DNA of 56,057 nt from NCBI RefSeq assembly GCF_000720175.1, contig NZ_JOIX01000045.1, positions 1 to 56,057 on the forward strand, in the 5' to 3' direction. The first letter of the stretch is position 1. Each line of letters opens with the position of its first letter. The translations under genes were made by a program, and so were the position numbers. Shown here one piece after another: positions 37,458 through 45,226 of the stretch. The stretch is from Streptomyces sp. NRRL S-337. Lineage in GTDB: Bacteria; Actinomycetota; Actinomycetes; Streptomycetales; Streptomycetaceae. The notes below the pieces were generated by a model. The model was given only the letters and a program-made list of their open reading frames with translations. It was not told the origin of the DNA and did not search any database.

Positions 37458-37811
37458 ATGGGTCTCGGGGATCTCTGGGAAGACGGCAAGCAGCTCGTCG
37501 GCGACGTGGTCGAGGTCGGCAAGGACGTCATGATGGCGCCCGCCGAGATCGCGCACTGGGTGCTGACCCAGATGTTCGGCGGCGGCGACGCGGACCTGCA
37601 GAAGATCGCGGCCGAGCTGGCCAAGCTCAGCAAGGAGCTGGACGGATTGACCAAGGAGGTCAATACCGCGCTCGGAAAGCTGACCTGGCACGGCCCGGCG
37701 TCCGACGCCTTCGTCGCCGTCGCGCACGGCCGCGTCAAGGAGATGAACCAGATCTCCGACGATCTCACCACGCTGGGCCAGGCCGTCACCCGGCTGTCCC
37801 AGGTCTACTGA
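37458..37811 (+). CDS. WXG100-like protein (ESX/type VII secretion type)
   Basis: A 117-aa, largely helical protein with the WXG turn in GKLTWHGPASDAFVAVAHG preceded by a heptad-like helix (LQKIAAELAKLSKELDGLTK). This is the helix-turn-helix hairpin of type VII secretion substrates. ATG 37458 has a G-rich ribosome site. A GTGACA/TAGCCT pair upstream (about 37386-37412) could be its promoter, but the spacer is short. It is 29 bases upstream of the next gene and probably co-transcribed and co-secreted. No EccC-type ATPase is in the window. Confidence 0.75.
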   Translation: MGLGDLWEDGKQLVGDVVEVGKDVMMAPAEIAHWVLTQMFGGGDADLQKIAAELAKLSKELDGLTKEVNTALGKLTWHGPASDAFVAVAHGRVKEMNQISDDLTTLGQAVTRLSQVY

Positions 37812-37840
37812 CGAGCCACGACAACACGGGGGTTGTACGG

Positions 37841-38893
37841 ATGGCAGGCGACACGTTCGGTGTCGAGATGGCGGAGCTCAACACCATCGAGAAGGACTGG
37901 CGCTCGGCCGCCGAGAAGATGCTGGAGCTGCACCGGCGGCTGTGCGAGGTCAAGGACACCATGGCCGCCGCGGCGAGCATCGACCTCGCGACCGCGCCGC
38001 TCGCGTCCCTTCCCGGCTTCGGCATCGCCTACCAGGTGCAGGCCGACGTGGAGGAGATCGCCGAGGTGAGCCGGCGCCTCGCCGCGGCCAAGTCCCAGCT
38101 GCTCGACGGGCTCGCGGCGGACGCCGACAAGATCAAGCAGGTCAAGGCCGAGTACGAGGCCAACGAAAAGAAGATCGAGGAAGACCTCAAGAAGATCAAG
38201 GACGGCAAGCACCACGACACGCCCAAGTCGCCGCAGACCGGCTCGCACGGCGCCGGATCCGGCTCCGGAGGCGGCGGTGGTGGCGGTGGCGGTGGCGGCG
38301 CCAGCGGCGGCGGGCACGGCGGCGGTGGCGGTGGTGGCGGCACCGGCGGTCCGGCTCCGTCCCAGGGCCACGGCGACGGCAAGTGGGAGACGAAGGGCGA
38401 CTGGGACGCCTGGTCGCCGGGCAAGCACCACACCACCACCGGCGCCGGCGTGCAGGACGCCCCCGACACCTCCGGGCTGCCCAAGGAGCGCAAGGACATC
38501 ATCGACCGGGCCCTGGAGCGTGTGAACCACCGCATCGGCTACAGCCAGTCGGCCACCACCAACGGCTACCGCGACGACTGCTCGGGCTTCGTCTCCGCCG
38601 CCTGGGGCCTCGAACCTCCAGGGCTGAACACCTACGGCCTGATGGGCGGCAACACCGCCCACGCGATCACCAAGGACGACCTGCAGCCGGGCGACGCCTT
38701 GATCGCCGGCGATCACACCGTCCTCTTCGGCGGCTGGGCCGACGAGGCCCACACCAAGTACATCGCCCTGGAGGACAACGGCTCCCAGGGCACCGTCTCG
38801 CACGTCATCCCGTACCCGTACTACTCGGGCGACGCGGCGCACGAGAGGTCGATCGGCCAGCCGTACGTGCCCTACCGCCGCAACGGCCTCTAG
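37841..38893 (+). CDS. NlpC/P60-type hydrolase with N-terminal helical WXG-like module
   Basis: A 350-aa protein in three parts. Residues 1-120 are long helices (coiled coil, YEANEKKIEEDLKKIKDGK) lacking a signal peptide. Residues ~130-190 are a Gly/Ser-rich linker. Residues ~215-350 are an NlpC/P60-type papain-fold domain with Cys247 (GYRDDCSGFVSAAWGL) and His292 (ALIAGDHTVLFGGW), which would cleave peptidoglycan stem peptides or a related amide. With the WXG-like gene just upstream it is probably exported as a pair by the type VII system. Cell-wall remodelling or an antagonistic effector role are both possible. Confidence 0.8.
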   Translation: MAGDTFGVEMAELNTIEKDWRSAAEKMLELHRRLCEVKDTMAAAASIDLATAPLASLPGFGIAYQVQADVEEIAEVSRRLAAAKSQLLDGLAADADKIKQVKAEYEANEKKIEEDLKKIKDGKHHDTPKSPQTGSHGAGSGSGGGGGGGGGGGASGGGHGGGGGGGGTGGPAPSQGHGDGKWETKGDWDAWSPGKHHTTTGAGVQDAPDTSGLPKERKDIIDRALERVNHRIGYSQSATTNGYRDDCSGFVSAAWGLEPPGLNTYGLMGGNTAHAITKDDLQPGDALIAGDHTVLFGGWADEAHTKYIALEDNGSQGTVSHVIPYPYYSGDAAHERSIGQPYVPYRRNGL

Positions 38894-38939
38894 GGGCCCG
38901 GCAGGGGGCTTCTCCCCCTCGTGGGCACACAAGAGAGAA

Positions 38940-38974
38940 CGGCCCGGCTTCCTGGAGCACAGGAAGCCGGGCCG
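38940..38974. terminator. Bidirectional terminator hairpin
   Basis: A 14-bp perfect stem (CGGCCCGGCTTCCT, 38940-38953, and complement 38961-38974) with a 7-base loop between the convergent hydrolase and uppS genes. Confidence 0.8.
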
Positions 38975-38989
38975 CCCGTCCTTGGGCCG

Positions 38990-39808
38990 TCAGGTCGCGG
39001 ACTCGCCCTCCGCCACCGGCGCGGCACCGAACCGCCGGTCCCGCTTGGCGTACTCCAGGCACGCGGCCCACAGGTTCCGCCGGTCGAAGTCCGGCCACAG
39101 GATGTCCTGGAAGACCATCTCGGCGTACGCGCTCTGCCAGATCAGGTAGTTCGAGGTGCGCTGCTCACCGGACGGCCGCACGAAGAGATCCACGTCCGGC
39201 ATGTCCGGGTAGTACATGTACTTCGCGACGGTCTTCTCGTTGACCTTCGACGGGTCCAGCTTCCCGGCCCGTACGTCCCGGGCGATCGCCGCCGCGGCGT
39301 CCGCGATCTCCGCCCGACCGCCGTAATTCACGCAGAAATACAGCGTCATCGCGTCATTGTTCTTGGTCTGCTCCTGGGCGATCTGGAGCTCCTGCACCAC
39401 GGACTTCCACAGCTTCGGCATCCGCCCGACCCACCGGATGCGAATACCGAGCGCATCCATTTCGTCACGCCGCCGCCGGATGACATCGCGGTTGAAGTTC
39501 ATCAGGAACTTCACCTCGTCCGGCGACCGCTTCCAGTTCTCGGTGGAAAAGGCGTAGAGCGAGAGGTTCTTCACGCCCATTTCGATGCAGCCCTTGAGGA
39601 CGTCCAGCACGACGCCCTCGCCGACCTTGTGACCCTCGGTGCGCGGGAGGCCCCGCTCCTTCGCCCACCGGCCGTTGCCGTCCATGACCACGGCCACATG
39701 GTTCGGGACGAGCTCGCCGGGGATCTTCGGCGGCCGCGCGCCGGAAGGGTGCGGCTCGGGCGTGACGTACTCGCGTCGATTACGGCCCAGAATCCCGCGT
39801 CGTGCCAT
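38990..39808 (-). CDS. uppS: Isoprenyl transferase (cis-prenyltransferase, UppS family)
   Basis: A 272-aa enzyme that condenses isopentenyl diphosphate with an allylic diphosphate to make the polyprenyl carrier for cell-wall synthesis. The catalytic block is [20 protein letters not shown]. Further motifs: [13 protein letters not shown] and [23 protein letters not shown] 39808 ([14 protein letters not shown]) is chosen with AGGAGA 11 bases upstream; the in-frame GTG 39817 is too close to that site. It is followed on the same strand by nothing and preceded by recO with 45 bases between. Confidence 0.94.
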   Translation of the reverse strand: MARRGILGRNRREYVTPEPHPSGARPPKIPGELVPNHVAVVMDGNGRWAKERGLPRTEGHKVGEGVVLDVLKGCIEMGVKNLSLYAFSTENWKRSPDEVKFLMNFNRDVIRRRRDEMDALGIRIRWVGRMPKLWKSVVQELQIAQEQTKNNDAMTLYFCVNYGGRAEIADAAAAIARDVRAGKLDPSKVNEKTVAKYMYYPDMPDVDLFVRPSGEQRTSNYLIWQSAYAEMVFQDILWPDFDRRNLWAACLEYAKRDRRFGAAPVAEGESAT

Positions 39809-39853
39809 GCGGCCCACGTCTCCTATGTATCAGGGTGTGCTTCTGCTTCGCTG

Positions 39854-40600
39854 CTATTGCTCTACGTACCGGAGGGAGCGCAGGCCCCGCTCCAGATGCC
39901 AGTGCAGATACGCCGTGACCAGGCCGCTGCCCTCCCGGGCGTGACGGGCCTCGCAGGCGTCCGCGGTCTCCCAGTCGCCGGTCAGCAGCGCGCTGAGGAG
40001 CCCAATGGCCTCTGAGGAGGGTACGACGCTCCCGGGCACCCGGCAGTCACCGCATATGACGCCACCGGACGCGACCGAGAAGAACCTGTTGGGCCCCGGC
40101 ATCCCGCACCGCGCGCAGCTGTCGAAACTCGGCGCGTAACCGTTCACGGCCAGCGAGCGCAGCAGGAACGCATCGAGCACGAGGTGCGGCGCGTGCTCCC
40201 CGCGCGCGAGCGTCCGCAGCCCGCCGACCAGCAGCAGATACTGCTGCACCGCCGGCTCGCCCTCGTGGTCGGTGAACCGCTCGGCGGTCTCCAGCATGGC
40301 CGTACCGGCGGTGTAGCGGGCGTAGTCCGTGACGATGCCGCCACCGTACGCGGCGATCGTCTCGCTCTGCGTGCACAGTGGCAGCCCGCGCCCGACGAGC
40401 TCGCTCCCCCGCGCGTAGAACTGCACGTCCACATGCGAGAACGGCTCCAGCCGCGCCCCGAACTTCGACTTCGTCCGCCGCACGCCCCGGGCCACGGCCC
40501 GCACCCGCCCATGTCCCCGGGTGAGCAGCGTGATGATCCGGTCCGCCTCACCCAGCTTCTGGGTGCGCAGCACGATGCCGTCGTCGCGGAACAGACTCAT
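39854..40600 (-). CDS. recO: DNA repair protein RecO
   Basis: A 248-aa recombination mediator that anneals ssDNA and helps load RecA with RecR. N-terminal OB fold starts MSLFRDDGIVLRTQKLGEAD. The zinc finger is DSCARCGMPGPNRFF...GGVICGDC. ATG 40600 begins the conserved core; an in-frame ATG three codons earlier is possible. It lies upstream of uppS on the same strand, a gene order common in actinomycetes. Confidence 0.95.
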   Translation of the reverse strand: MSLFRDDGIVLRTQKLGEADRIITLLTRGHGRVRAVARGVRRTKSKFGARLEPFSHVDVQFYARGSELVGRGLPLCTQSETIAAYGGGIVTDYARYTAGTAMLETAERFTDHEGEPAVQQYLLLVGGLRTLARGEHAPHLVLDAFLLRSLAVNGYAPSFDSCARCGMPGPNRFFSVASGGVICGDCRVPGSVVPSSEAIGLLSALLTGDWETADACEARHAREGSGLVTAYLHWHLERGLRSLRYVEQ

Positions 40601-40648
40601 GGCGCCCATTCTCGCGCATGGGCGCCACTCCCCCGGGCCGGGTGCCCC

Positions 40649-40879
40649 TCAGCCGCTCGCCGGGCCTGTGGGCCGCTTGCCCCGCGAGGGCTCCGCCAGC
40701 GCATCCGTCAGCTGCCGGGCGACCTCCATCGAGCACCGCCCCAATTCGACGAGCGGCGGCATATAGCGATGCGCGATCGAGACGGGGTCGGGGCGCAGGG
40801 AGGGCAGGACGACCCCGGCGCGGGCGAGGGCCTCCCGCAATTCCTTCGTCACCGTCTCCACTTCCTGGAACTGCTGCAT
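40649..40879 (-). CDS. Small conserved partner of XRE/DUF397 loci (76 aa)
   Basis: ATG 40879 gives MQQFQEVETVTKELREALAR... with GGAAGG ten bases upstream. The protein is short, helical and cytosolic (VVLPSLRPDPVSIAHRYMPP, ELGRCSMEVARQLTDAL). Similar small proteins are encoded divergently from XRE-DUF5753 regulators in streptomycetes. Here it is divergent from exactly such a gene. No biochemical role is known to me. Confidence 0.65.
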   Translation of the reverse strand: MQQFQEVETVTKELREALARAGVVLPSLRPDPVSIAHRYMPPLVELGRCSMEVARQLTDALAEPSRGKRPTGPASG

Positions 40880-41009
40880 CGTCGTCCGTACCTTCCGTGA
40901 GGGGGTTTCACTGATTGCATGCAGAGCGTGACGCTGCGGAACTACGCTGAGCAAGGAGATCGACGCCATATCGGCACTACAACTGCCGTGCAGACACAGG
41001 GAGTTAGCC

Positions 41010-41843
41010 ATGGCCAATGGCTCACGAATGGCGGCATGGGAACACTGGGGCGCGGAGCTCAAGCACCGCCGGGAGCTCGCCGGCTTAACGCAGGGCGAAC
41101 TGGGGCGGCGGGTTTTCGTCTCCGGCGGCTACATCGGCCAGTTCGAGCAGGCGATCCGTAAGCCACAGCCGGATGTGGCGATCCGGATCGACGAGGTTCT
41201 ACAAACCGACGGCTTTTTCGAGCGGACCTGGCGCAAGCTGATCGACGACAAGCGGTATCCGGATTACTTCGCGGCCACGGCGGAGCTGGAGAGACTGGCG
41301 ACGAAGATCTACGACTTCGAGTCGATGATCGTTCCCGGCCTGCTACAGACGGCGGCGTACGCGCGGGCGCTGATGCTCGCGGGCAACCCACTGGCGGCAG
41401 ACGACTACATCGAGGACAGAGTCCGCGCCCGACTCGACCGGGCTGACATTCTCAAGGACAATGCTCGTCCCGCATATTGGGCTGTTCTGCACGAGGCGGT
41501 ACTGCGGGTACCGGTGGGCGGTCCCGCCGTCATGGCTGAGCAGCTGGAGCACATTGCCCGGCTCGTTCGCGAGCGCAAGATTCTGGTGCAGGTCCTCCCG
41601 TTCCAGGCTGGCGCGTTTTCCGTCATCGGCAAGATGGTGACGCTCATGGAGTTCGAGGACGCCCCTCCAACCGCCTATACAGAAGGCGTGTATTCGGGGA
41701 ATCTGCTGGACGATCCGGCCGTAGTGAGGCACGTGCGGGAGAGCTACGATCTGGCGAGGGCCGTCGCACTGTCGCCGGAGGCGTCCCTAGCCCTGATCGA
41801 GTCGGCGGTGGAGGACTACAGACGATGCACGAGTACGACCTGA
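41010..41843 (+). CDS. XRE family regulator with DUF5753 domain
   Basis: A 277-aa protein. HTH_31 helix-turn-helix at ~14-65 (LKHRRELAGLTQGELGRRVF, SGGYIGQFEQAIRKPQPDV). C-terminal DUF5753 domain follows (MIVPGLLQTAAYARALMLAG, ILVQVLPFQAGAFSVIGKMV). Start ATG 41010 follows AGGGAG by six bases. It overlaps the DUF397 gene by 19 bases, a characteristic pairing in which the HTH protein acts with the small DUF397 protein, as in WhiJ/BldB-type developmental regulation. Confidence 0.93.
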   Translation: MANGSRMAAWEHWGAELKHRRELAGLTQGELGRRVFVSGGYIGQFEQAIRKPQPDVAIRIDEVLQTDGFFERTWRKLIDDKRYPDYFAATAELERLATKIYDFESMIVPGLLQTAAYARALMLAGNPLAADDYIEDRVRARLDRADILKDNARPAYWAVLHEAVLRVPVGGPAVMAEQLEHIARLVRERKILVQVLPFQAGAFSVIGKMVTLMEFEDAPPTAYTEGVYSGNLLDDPAVVRHVRESYDLARAVALSPEASLALIESAVEDYRRCTSTT

Positions 41844-42115
41844 GTGACGCTCGCTGGCGCAAGAGCAGCTACAGCGACGACAAGGGCGGCGAATGCGTCG
41901 AGGTCGCCCACGACTTCCCCGGCGCCGCCACCTGGCGTAAGAGCAGCTACAGCGACACCAACGGCGGTAGCTGCATCGAGGTCTCCGACGACCTCCCCGG
42001 CCTCGTCCCCGTCCGTGACAGCAAGAACCCTCACGGACCGGCAATCGCCTTCCAGGCGCCCGCCTGGTCCGCTTTCGTCGACGCCGTCAAGAACGCGCAG
42101 TTCCGGTCCGCCTGA
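41825..42115 (+). CDS. DUF397 protein with two tandem motif copies
   Basis: A 96-aa protein that starts at ATG 41825 inside the regulator's last codons. The DUF397 signature W-R-K-S-S-Y-S appears twice: ARWRKSSYSDDKGGECVEVA and ATWRKSSYSDTNGGSCIEVS. The first is a short copy; the second continues into the full domain (LVPVRDSKNPHGPAIAFQAP). The duplicated DNA is ~85% identical over ~50 bases. The partner is the preceding regulator. Confidence 0.92.
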   Translation: MHEYDLSDARWRKSSYSDDKGGECVEVAHDFPGAATWRKSSYSDTNGGSCIEVSDDLPGLVPVRDSKNPHGPAIAFQAPAWSAFVDAVKNAQFRSA

Positions 42116-42129
42116 CCGGCCTTCACCAA

Positions 42130-42181
42130 GTGCCTACAGCAGGCACACACGGCCCCGCCATCTCGCCTGGATGACGGGGCC
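42130..42181 (+). terminator. Two adjacent terminator hairpins after the DUF397 gene
   Basis: GTGCCT-ACAGC-AGGCAC (42130-42146) is followed by GGCCCCGCCAT / ATGACGGGGCC (42151-42161 and 42171-42181, one mismatch). Confidence 0.65.
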
Positions 42182-42359
42182 ACATCACGTTATGGTCCGG
42201 TCATCGCGGGGGGAATGCGACCTTCCGCACTTCTCAGTCGCCCCTTGGGATCGGCCCTCACGGCACGTCAACTGCCCGGTAGCATCCCGTGATGCTCGGC
42301 AACACGTTCGTAGCCGTGGTGGCCGGCCGACGAAGTCAGTACCCCACATGAGGATCTCG

Positions 42360-43829
42360 ATGACATCCATACCGGAGGCGCTGTTGTGGTGCCTCAGCGC
42401 AGGTACGGCCGCCGCCGTGGTCCTGGCGGCGTTCTCGGTCCGGGCCAGCGGACAACGCAAGGCCCTGAGAGCGCGCCTGACCGCCGCTGAGGAACAGAAC
42501 AGCGCCACGCTCCACAGCAATACGGAGTTGTCGGCCCGGCTGCGCGCCACCGAGGCCGAGATCCGGCACCTGGCCGGTACCCGGCTCCCGGACCTGACGA
42601 TGGCACTGGCCCATCCGCACGTACCGGTGCGCGGTCTGCTCGACGCCCGGTTCGCCGGGTCGGAGACCGATGAGGCCCTGAACGCCGTACTGGAGCAGGT
42701 CGGCGAGGCCATCACCAAGGAGCGCACGCGGGTCGACGCGGCCGCGCAGGCGGCGCTCCGCGGGGCGACCACGACCATCCAGGCGCTGCTCTACCGGATC
42801 CAGACGGCCCTGCACGAGATGCAGCACCGCTACGACGACCCGGACGTCGCGCAGGACCTGCTGAACGCGGACTTCCTCAACGAGCAGGCGCTGCGGCGCG
42901 TGCAGGCCACCGGCGTCGTCTGCGGCGCCTGGCCGGGCCTGACCCGCGAGGACTCGTACCTGGCCGAGCTGGTCGTGGGTGCCATGTCCCGGCTGCGCGG
43001 CTACGAGCGCGTCCAGATCAGCAACCAGCTGCGCGACCCGGTCGCCGTCGTCGCGCGGGCCGTCGAGCCGATCGCGATCACCGTCACCGAGCTGCTGGCC
43101 AACGCGCTGCACCACTCGCACCGGGAGCTGCCGGTCACCATCACCCTCCAGCAGGGCAACCGCGGCGCCTCGGTGATCATCGACGACTACGGCGTCGGCA
43201 TGCACGACGACGAGATCAAGGCCGCGATGGAGCTGCTGGCGGGCGACGGCGATCTGCTGCTGACCCAGCTCGGCGACCCGCCCCGGTCCGGTTTCGCGGC
43301 GGCCGGGCAGCTGGTGCGCCAGTACGGCTTCGGCGTGCACGTCGAGCCGTCGCCGTACGGCGGTGTGCGGGCCGTGGTGTACATCCCGGGTGACCCCCTC
43401 CTCACCGTCCTCGACGAGAGCACCCAGCCCATGTCCGTGATGGCTCCGCTGCCGCACCGTTCCGGGATGACGGAACGATCCTCCTCCGCCCTGCCGACCG
43501 GGGCGACGCCCTCCTCGGCACCGTCCTCGGCCGGTCAGCCGGCTCCCGCCCCAGCCGCGCCCACCGCCCCCGCGGCGCCCGCCGCGCCCGCCGCGCCCGC
43601 CGTGCACGCCTCGTACGACGCGCCGGCCACCGAGGGCGAACTGCCGCGCCGGCGCCGCCGCAAGCCCGCTTCGGAGGCCGAACAGGCCCCGCGCACCGAA
43701 CCGATTCCCCCGCGCTCCCCGGAGGAGACCGGATCCCGCTGGGCCGCCCTCCAGCGGGGCACCGAATCCGGCCGGGCAGCCGCCCAGTCAGAACCCCCTC
43801 GCAGTCCCGAAGGGAACGCCCAGTCATGA
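42360..43829 (+). CDS. cvnA: Conservon sensor-kinase-like protein CvnA
   Basis: A 489-aa membrane-associated ATPase resembling histidine kinases. One N-terminal membrane helix (LLWCLSAGTAAAVVLAAFSV) and a coiled coil precede the HATPase_c domain. The N box is TELLANALHHSH (~243-253) and the G1 box IIDDYGVGMHDDE (~273-285). There is no phosphoacceptor His box. The last ~130 residues are Pro/Ala/Ser-rich. ATG 42360 is chosen with GAGGA five bases upstream; ATG 42348 is an alternative. It heads the cvnABCD-P450 operon and ends with a 4-base overlap into cvnB. Conservon proteins form a GPCR/G-protein-like membrane complex in Streptomyces. Confidence 0.9.
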   Translation: MTSIPEALLWCLSAGTAAAVVLAAFSVRASGQRKALRARLTAAEEQNSATLHSNTELSARLRATEAEIRHLAGTRLPDLTMALAHPHVPVRGLLDARFAGSETDEALNAVLEQVGEAITKERTRVDAAAQAALRGATTTIQALLYRIQTALHEMQHRYDDPDVAQDLLNADFLNEQALRRVQATGVVCGAWPGLTREDSYLAELVVGAMSRLRGYERVQISNQLRDPVAVVARAVEPIAITVTELLANALHHSHRELPVTITLQQGNRGASVIIDDYGVGMHDDEIKAAMELLAGDGDLLLTQLGDPPRSGFAAAGQLVRQYGFGVHVEPSPYGGVRAVVYIPGDPLLTVLDESTQPMSVMAPLPHRSGMTERSSSALPTGATPSSAPSSAGQPAPAPAAPTAPAAPAAPAAPAVHASYDAPATEGELPRRRRRKPASEAEQAPRTEPIPPRSPEETGSRWAALQRGTESGRAAAQSEPPRSPEGNAQS

Positions 43830-44254
43830 ACAACCCCACCCGCCGCCGTGTCGCCGAGGACAAGTCCTGGGTGCTGGCGCCGCTCTTGGAGTTGCCGCAT
43901 GTTATCCACGCAGCCGTGATCTCCGGTGACGGCTTCATCGAGGGTGCCTCGCCGGGCCTCACCCGGGAGGCCGGCGAGGGAGTCGCCGCGATGATGTCCG
44001 CACTGCAGGGCGCCGCGCGCGCCGTCACCGCCGCGTTCGCCGAGAAGGACGACACCCGGCTGCGGCAGACCGTCATCGAGTCCGACGAGGGCTTCGTCTT
44101 CGCGATACCGGCCGGCGAGAACACCTGCCTGGCCGTCTTCGCCGACCCGGAGGTGAACATGGGAGTCGTCGCACACCACATGCAGATCCAGGTGACGACG
44201 CTGGGCAACAAGGTGATGAACAGCCCGGCCCGGGACCTCGGTAACCCGGCATGA
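43826..44254 (+). CDS. cvnB: Conservon roadblock/LC7-domain protein CvnB
   Basis: A 142-aa Roadblock/LC7 protein (VIHAAVISGDGFIEGASPGL, ENTCLAVFADPEVNMGVVAH). Members of this fold act as GTPase regulators of MglA-type GTPases, here of CvnD. It starts in an ATGA overlap with cvnA and ends in an ATGA overlap with cvnC. Confidence 0.93.
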   Translation: MNNPTRRRVAEDKSWVLAPLLELPHVIHAAVISGDGFIEGASPGLTREAGEGVAAMMSALQGAARAVTAAFAEKDDTRLRQTVIESDEGFVFAIPAGENTCLAVFADPEVNMGVVAHHMQIQVTTLGNKVMNSPARDLGNPA

Positions 44255-44613
44255 CGCCCCGCCAGAGCAGCGGCAGGCGCCTCGTCCCGGCCTACCTGGC
44301 CACCGGCGGACGCGCCCGCCCCAGCCGCAACACGTTGGACCGGCTCACCCTGCTGCACAGCGTGGGGATGCCGATCACCAGTGAGGTACGCCCGGAAGAG
44401 CACCGCATCCTGGAGCTGCTGCAGCCCGGGGCGCTGTCTCTGGCCGAGGTCGCCGCCCACCTTCACCTCCCCGTCAGCGTGGTGAAGGTGCTGGTGGCCG
44501 ACCTTGTCGATGCCGGGCGACTGCACGCCCGTGTCCCCATCCCCGAAGCCGAGCAATTCGACCGGCAGATTCTGGAGAGGGTTCTCGATGGACTCCGCTC
44601 TCTCAAGTCCTAG
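44251..44613 (+). CDS. cvnC: Conservon DUF742 protein CvnC
   Basis: A 120-aa DUF742 protein, a winged-helix-like fold. RPEEHRILELLQPGALSLAE and VAAHLHLPVSVVKVLVADLV are the helix-turn-helix part; the last helices are ILERVLDGLRSLKS. It overlaps cvnD by 26 bases. In conservons this protein is part of the membrane complex; its biochemical role is not established. Confidence 0.93.
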   Translation: MTPRQSSGRRLVPAYLATGGRARPSRNTLDRLTLLHSVGMPITSEVRPEEHRILELLQPGALSLAEVAAHLHLPVSVVKVLVADLVDAGRLHARVPIPEAEQFDRQILERVLDGLRSLKS

Positions 44614-45226
44614 CAGCGCGACCGGTACGGGTACCGGCACCGGCAACATGTACCTCTCCGGCGAGAACCAGACCCTGGTCAAGCTGCTGGTCGCGGGTCC
44701 GTTCGGGGTCGGCAAGACGACGCTCATCCGGGCGCTGTCGGAGACCCCGCCGCTGCACACCGAAGAGGTCATGACCCAGTCCGGCGCGATCGTCGACGAT
44801 CTCGCCGGCGTACGGGAGAAGACCACCACCACCGTCGCGATCGACTTCGGGCGGCTGACGCTGCCCGGGGACCTGGTGCTCTACCTGTTCGGCACGCCCG
44901 GGCAGAAGCGCTTTCGGCCCCTGTGGCAGGACATCGCCCGCGGTGCGCTGGGCGCCCTGGTCCTCGCGGACACCCGCCGGCTGGCGGACTCCTTCGAGGT
45001 GATGGACATCGTCGAGGAGGCCGGCCTGCGCTACGCGGTCGCGGTCAACACCTTCCCCGACGCGCCCCAGTACTCCGTCGAGAAGCTCCGCGAGGCGCTC
45101 GACCTGCACCCCGAGACACCGCTGGTGCTGTGCGACGCCCGCGACCGCGACCAGTCCGTCGATGCGCTGATCGCGCTCGTCGGCCACGTTCTGGCCCACA
45201 CTCCCGAGGAGAACCCGAACCCGTGA
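44588..45226 (+). CDS. cvnD: Conservon GTPase CvnD
   Basis: A 212-aa small Ras-like GTPase. G1: GPFGVGKTTL; G3-like: LYLFGTPGQKRF (DxxG replaced by FGTPG); G4-like: AVNTFPDA; G5: CDARD. The switch region is EKTTTTVAIDFGRLTLPGD. ATG 44588 is preceded by GAGAGGG. It overlaps the following P450 by a GTGA junction. Confidence 0.93.
   Translation: MDSALSSPSSATGTGTGTGNMYLSGENQTLVKLLVAGPFGVGKTTLIRALSETPPLHTEEVMTQSGAIVDDLAGVREKTTTTVAIDFGRLTLPGDLVLYLFGTPGQKRFRPLWQDIARGALGALVLADTRRLADSFEVMDIVEEAGLRYAVAVNTFPDAPQYSVEKLREALDLHPETPLVLCDARDRDQSVDALIALVGHVLAHTPEENPNP

Noticed and set aside
38265..38360. GGC/GGT-rich tandem repeat
   Set aside because: It encodes the Gly-rich linker of the NlpC/P60 protein, so a protein-level explanation suffices.
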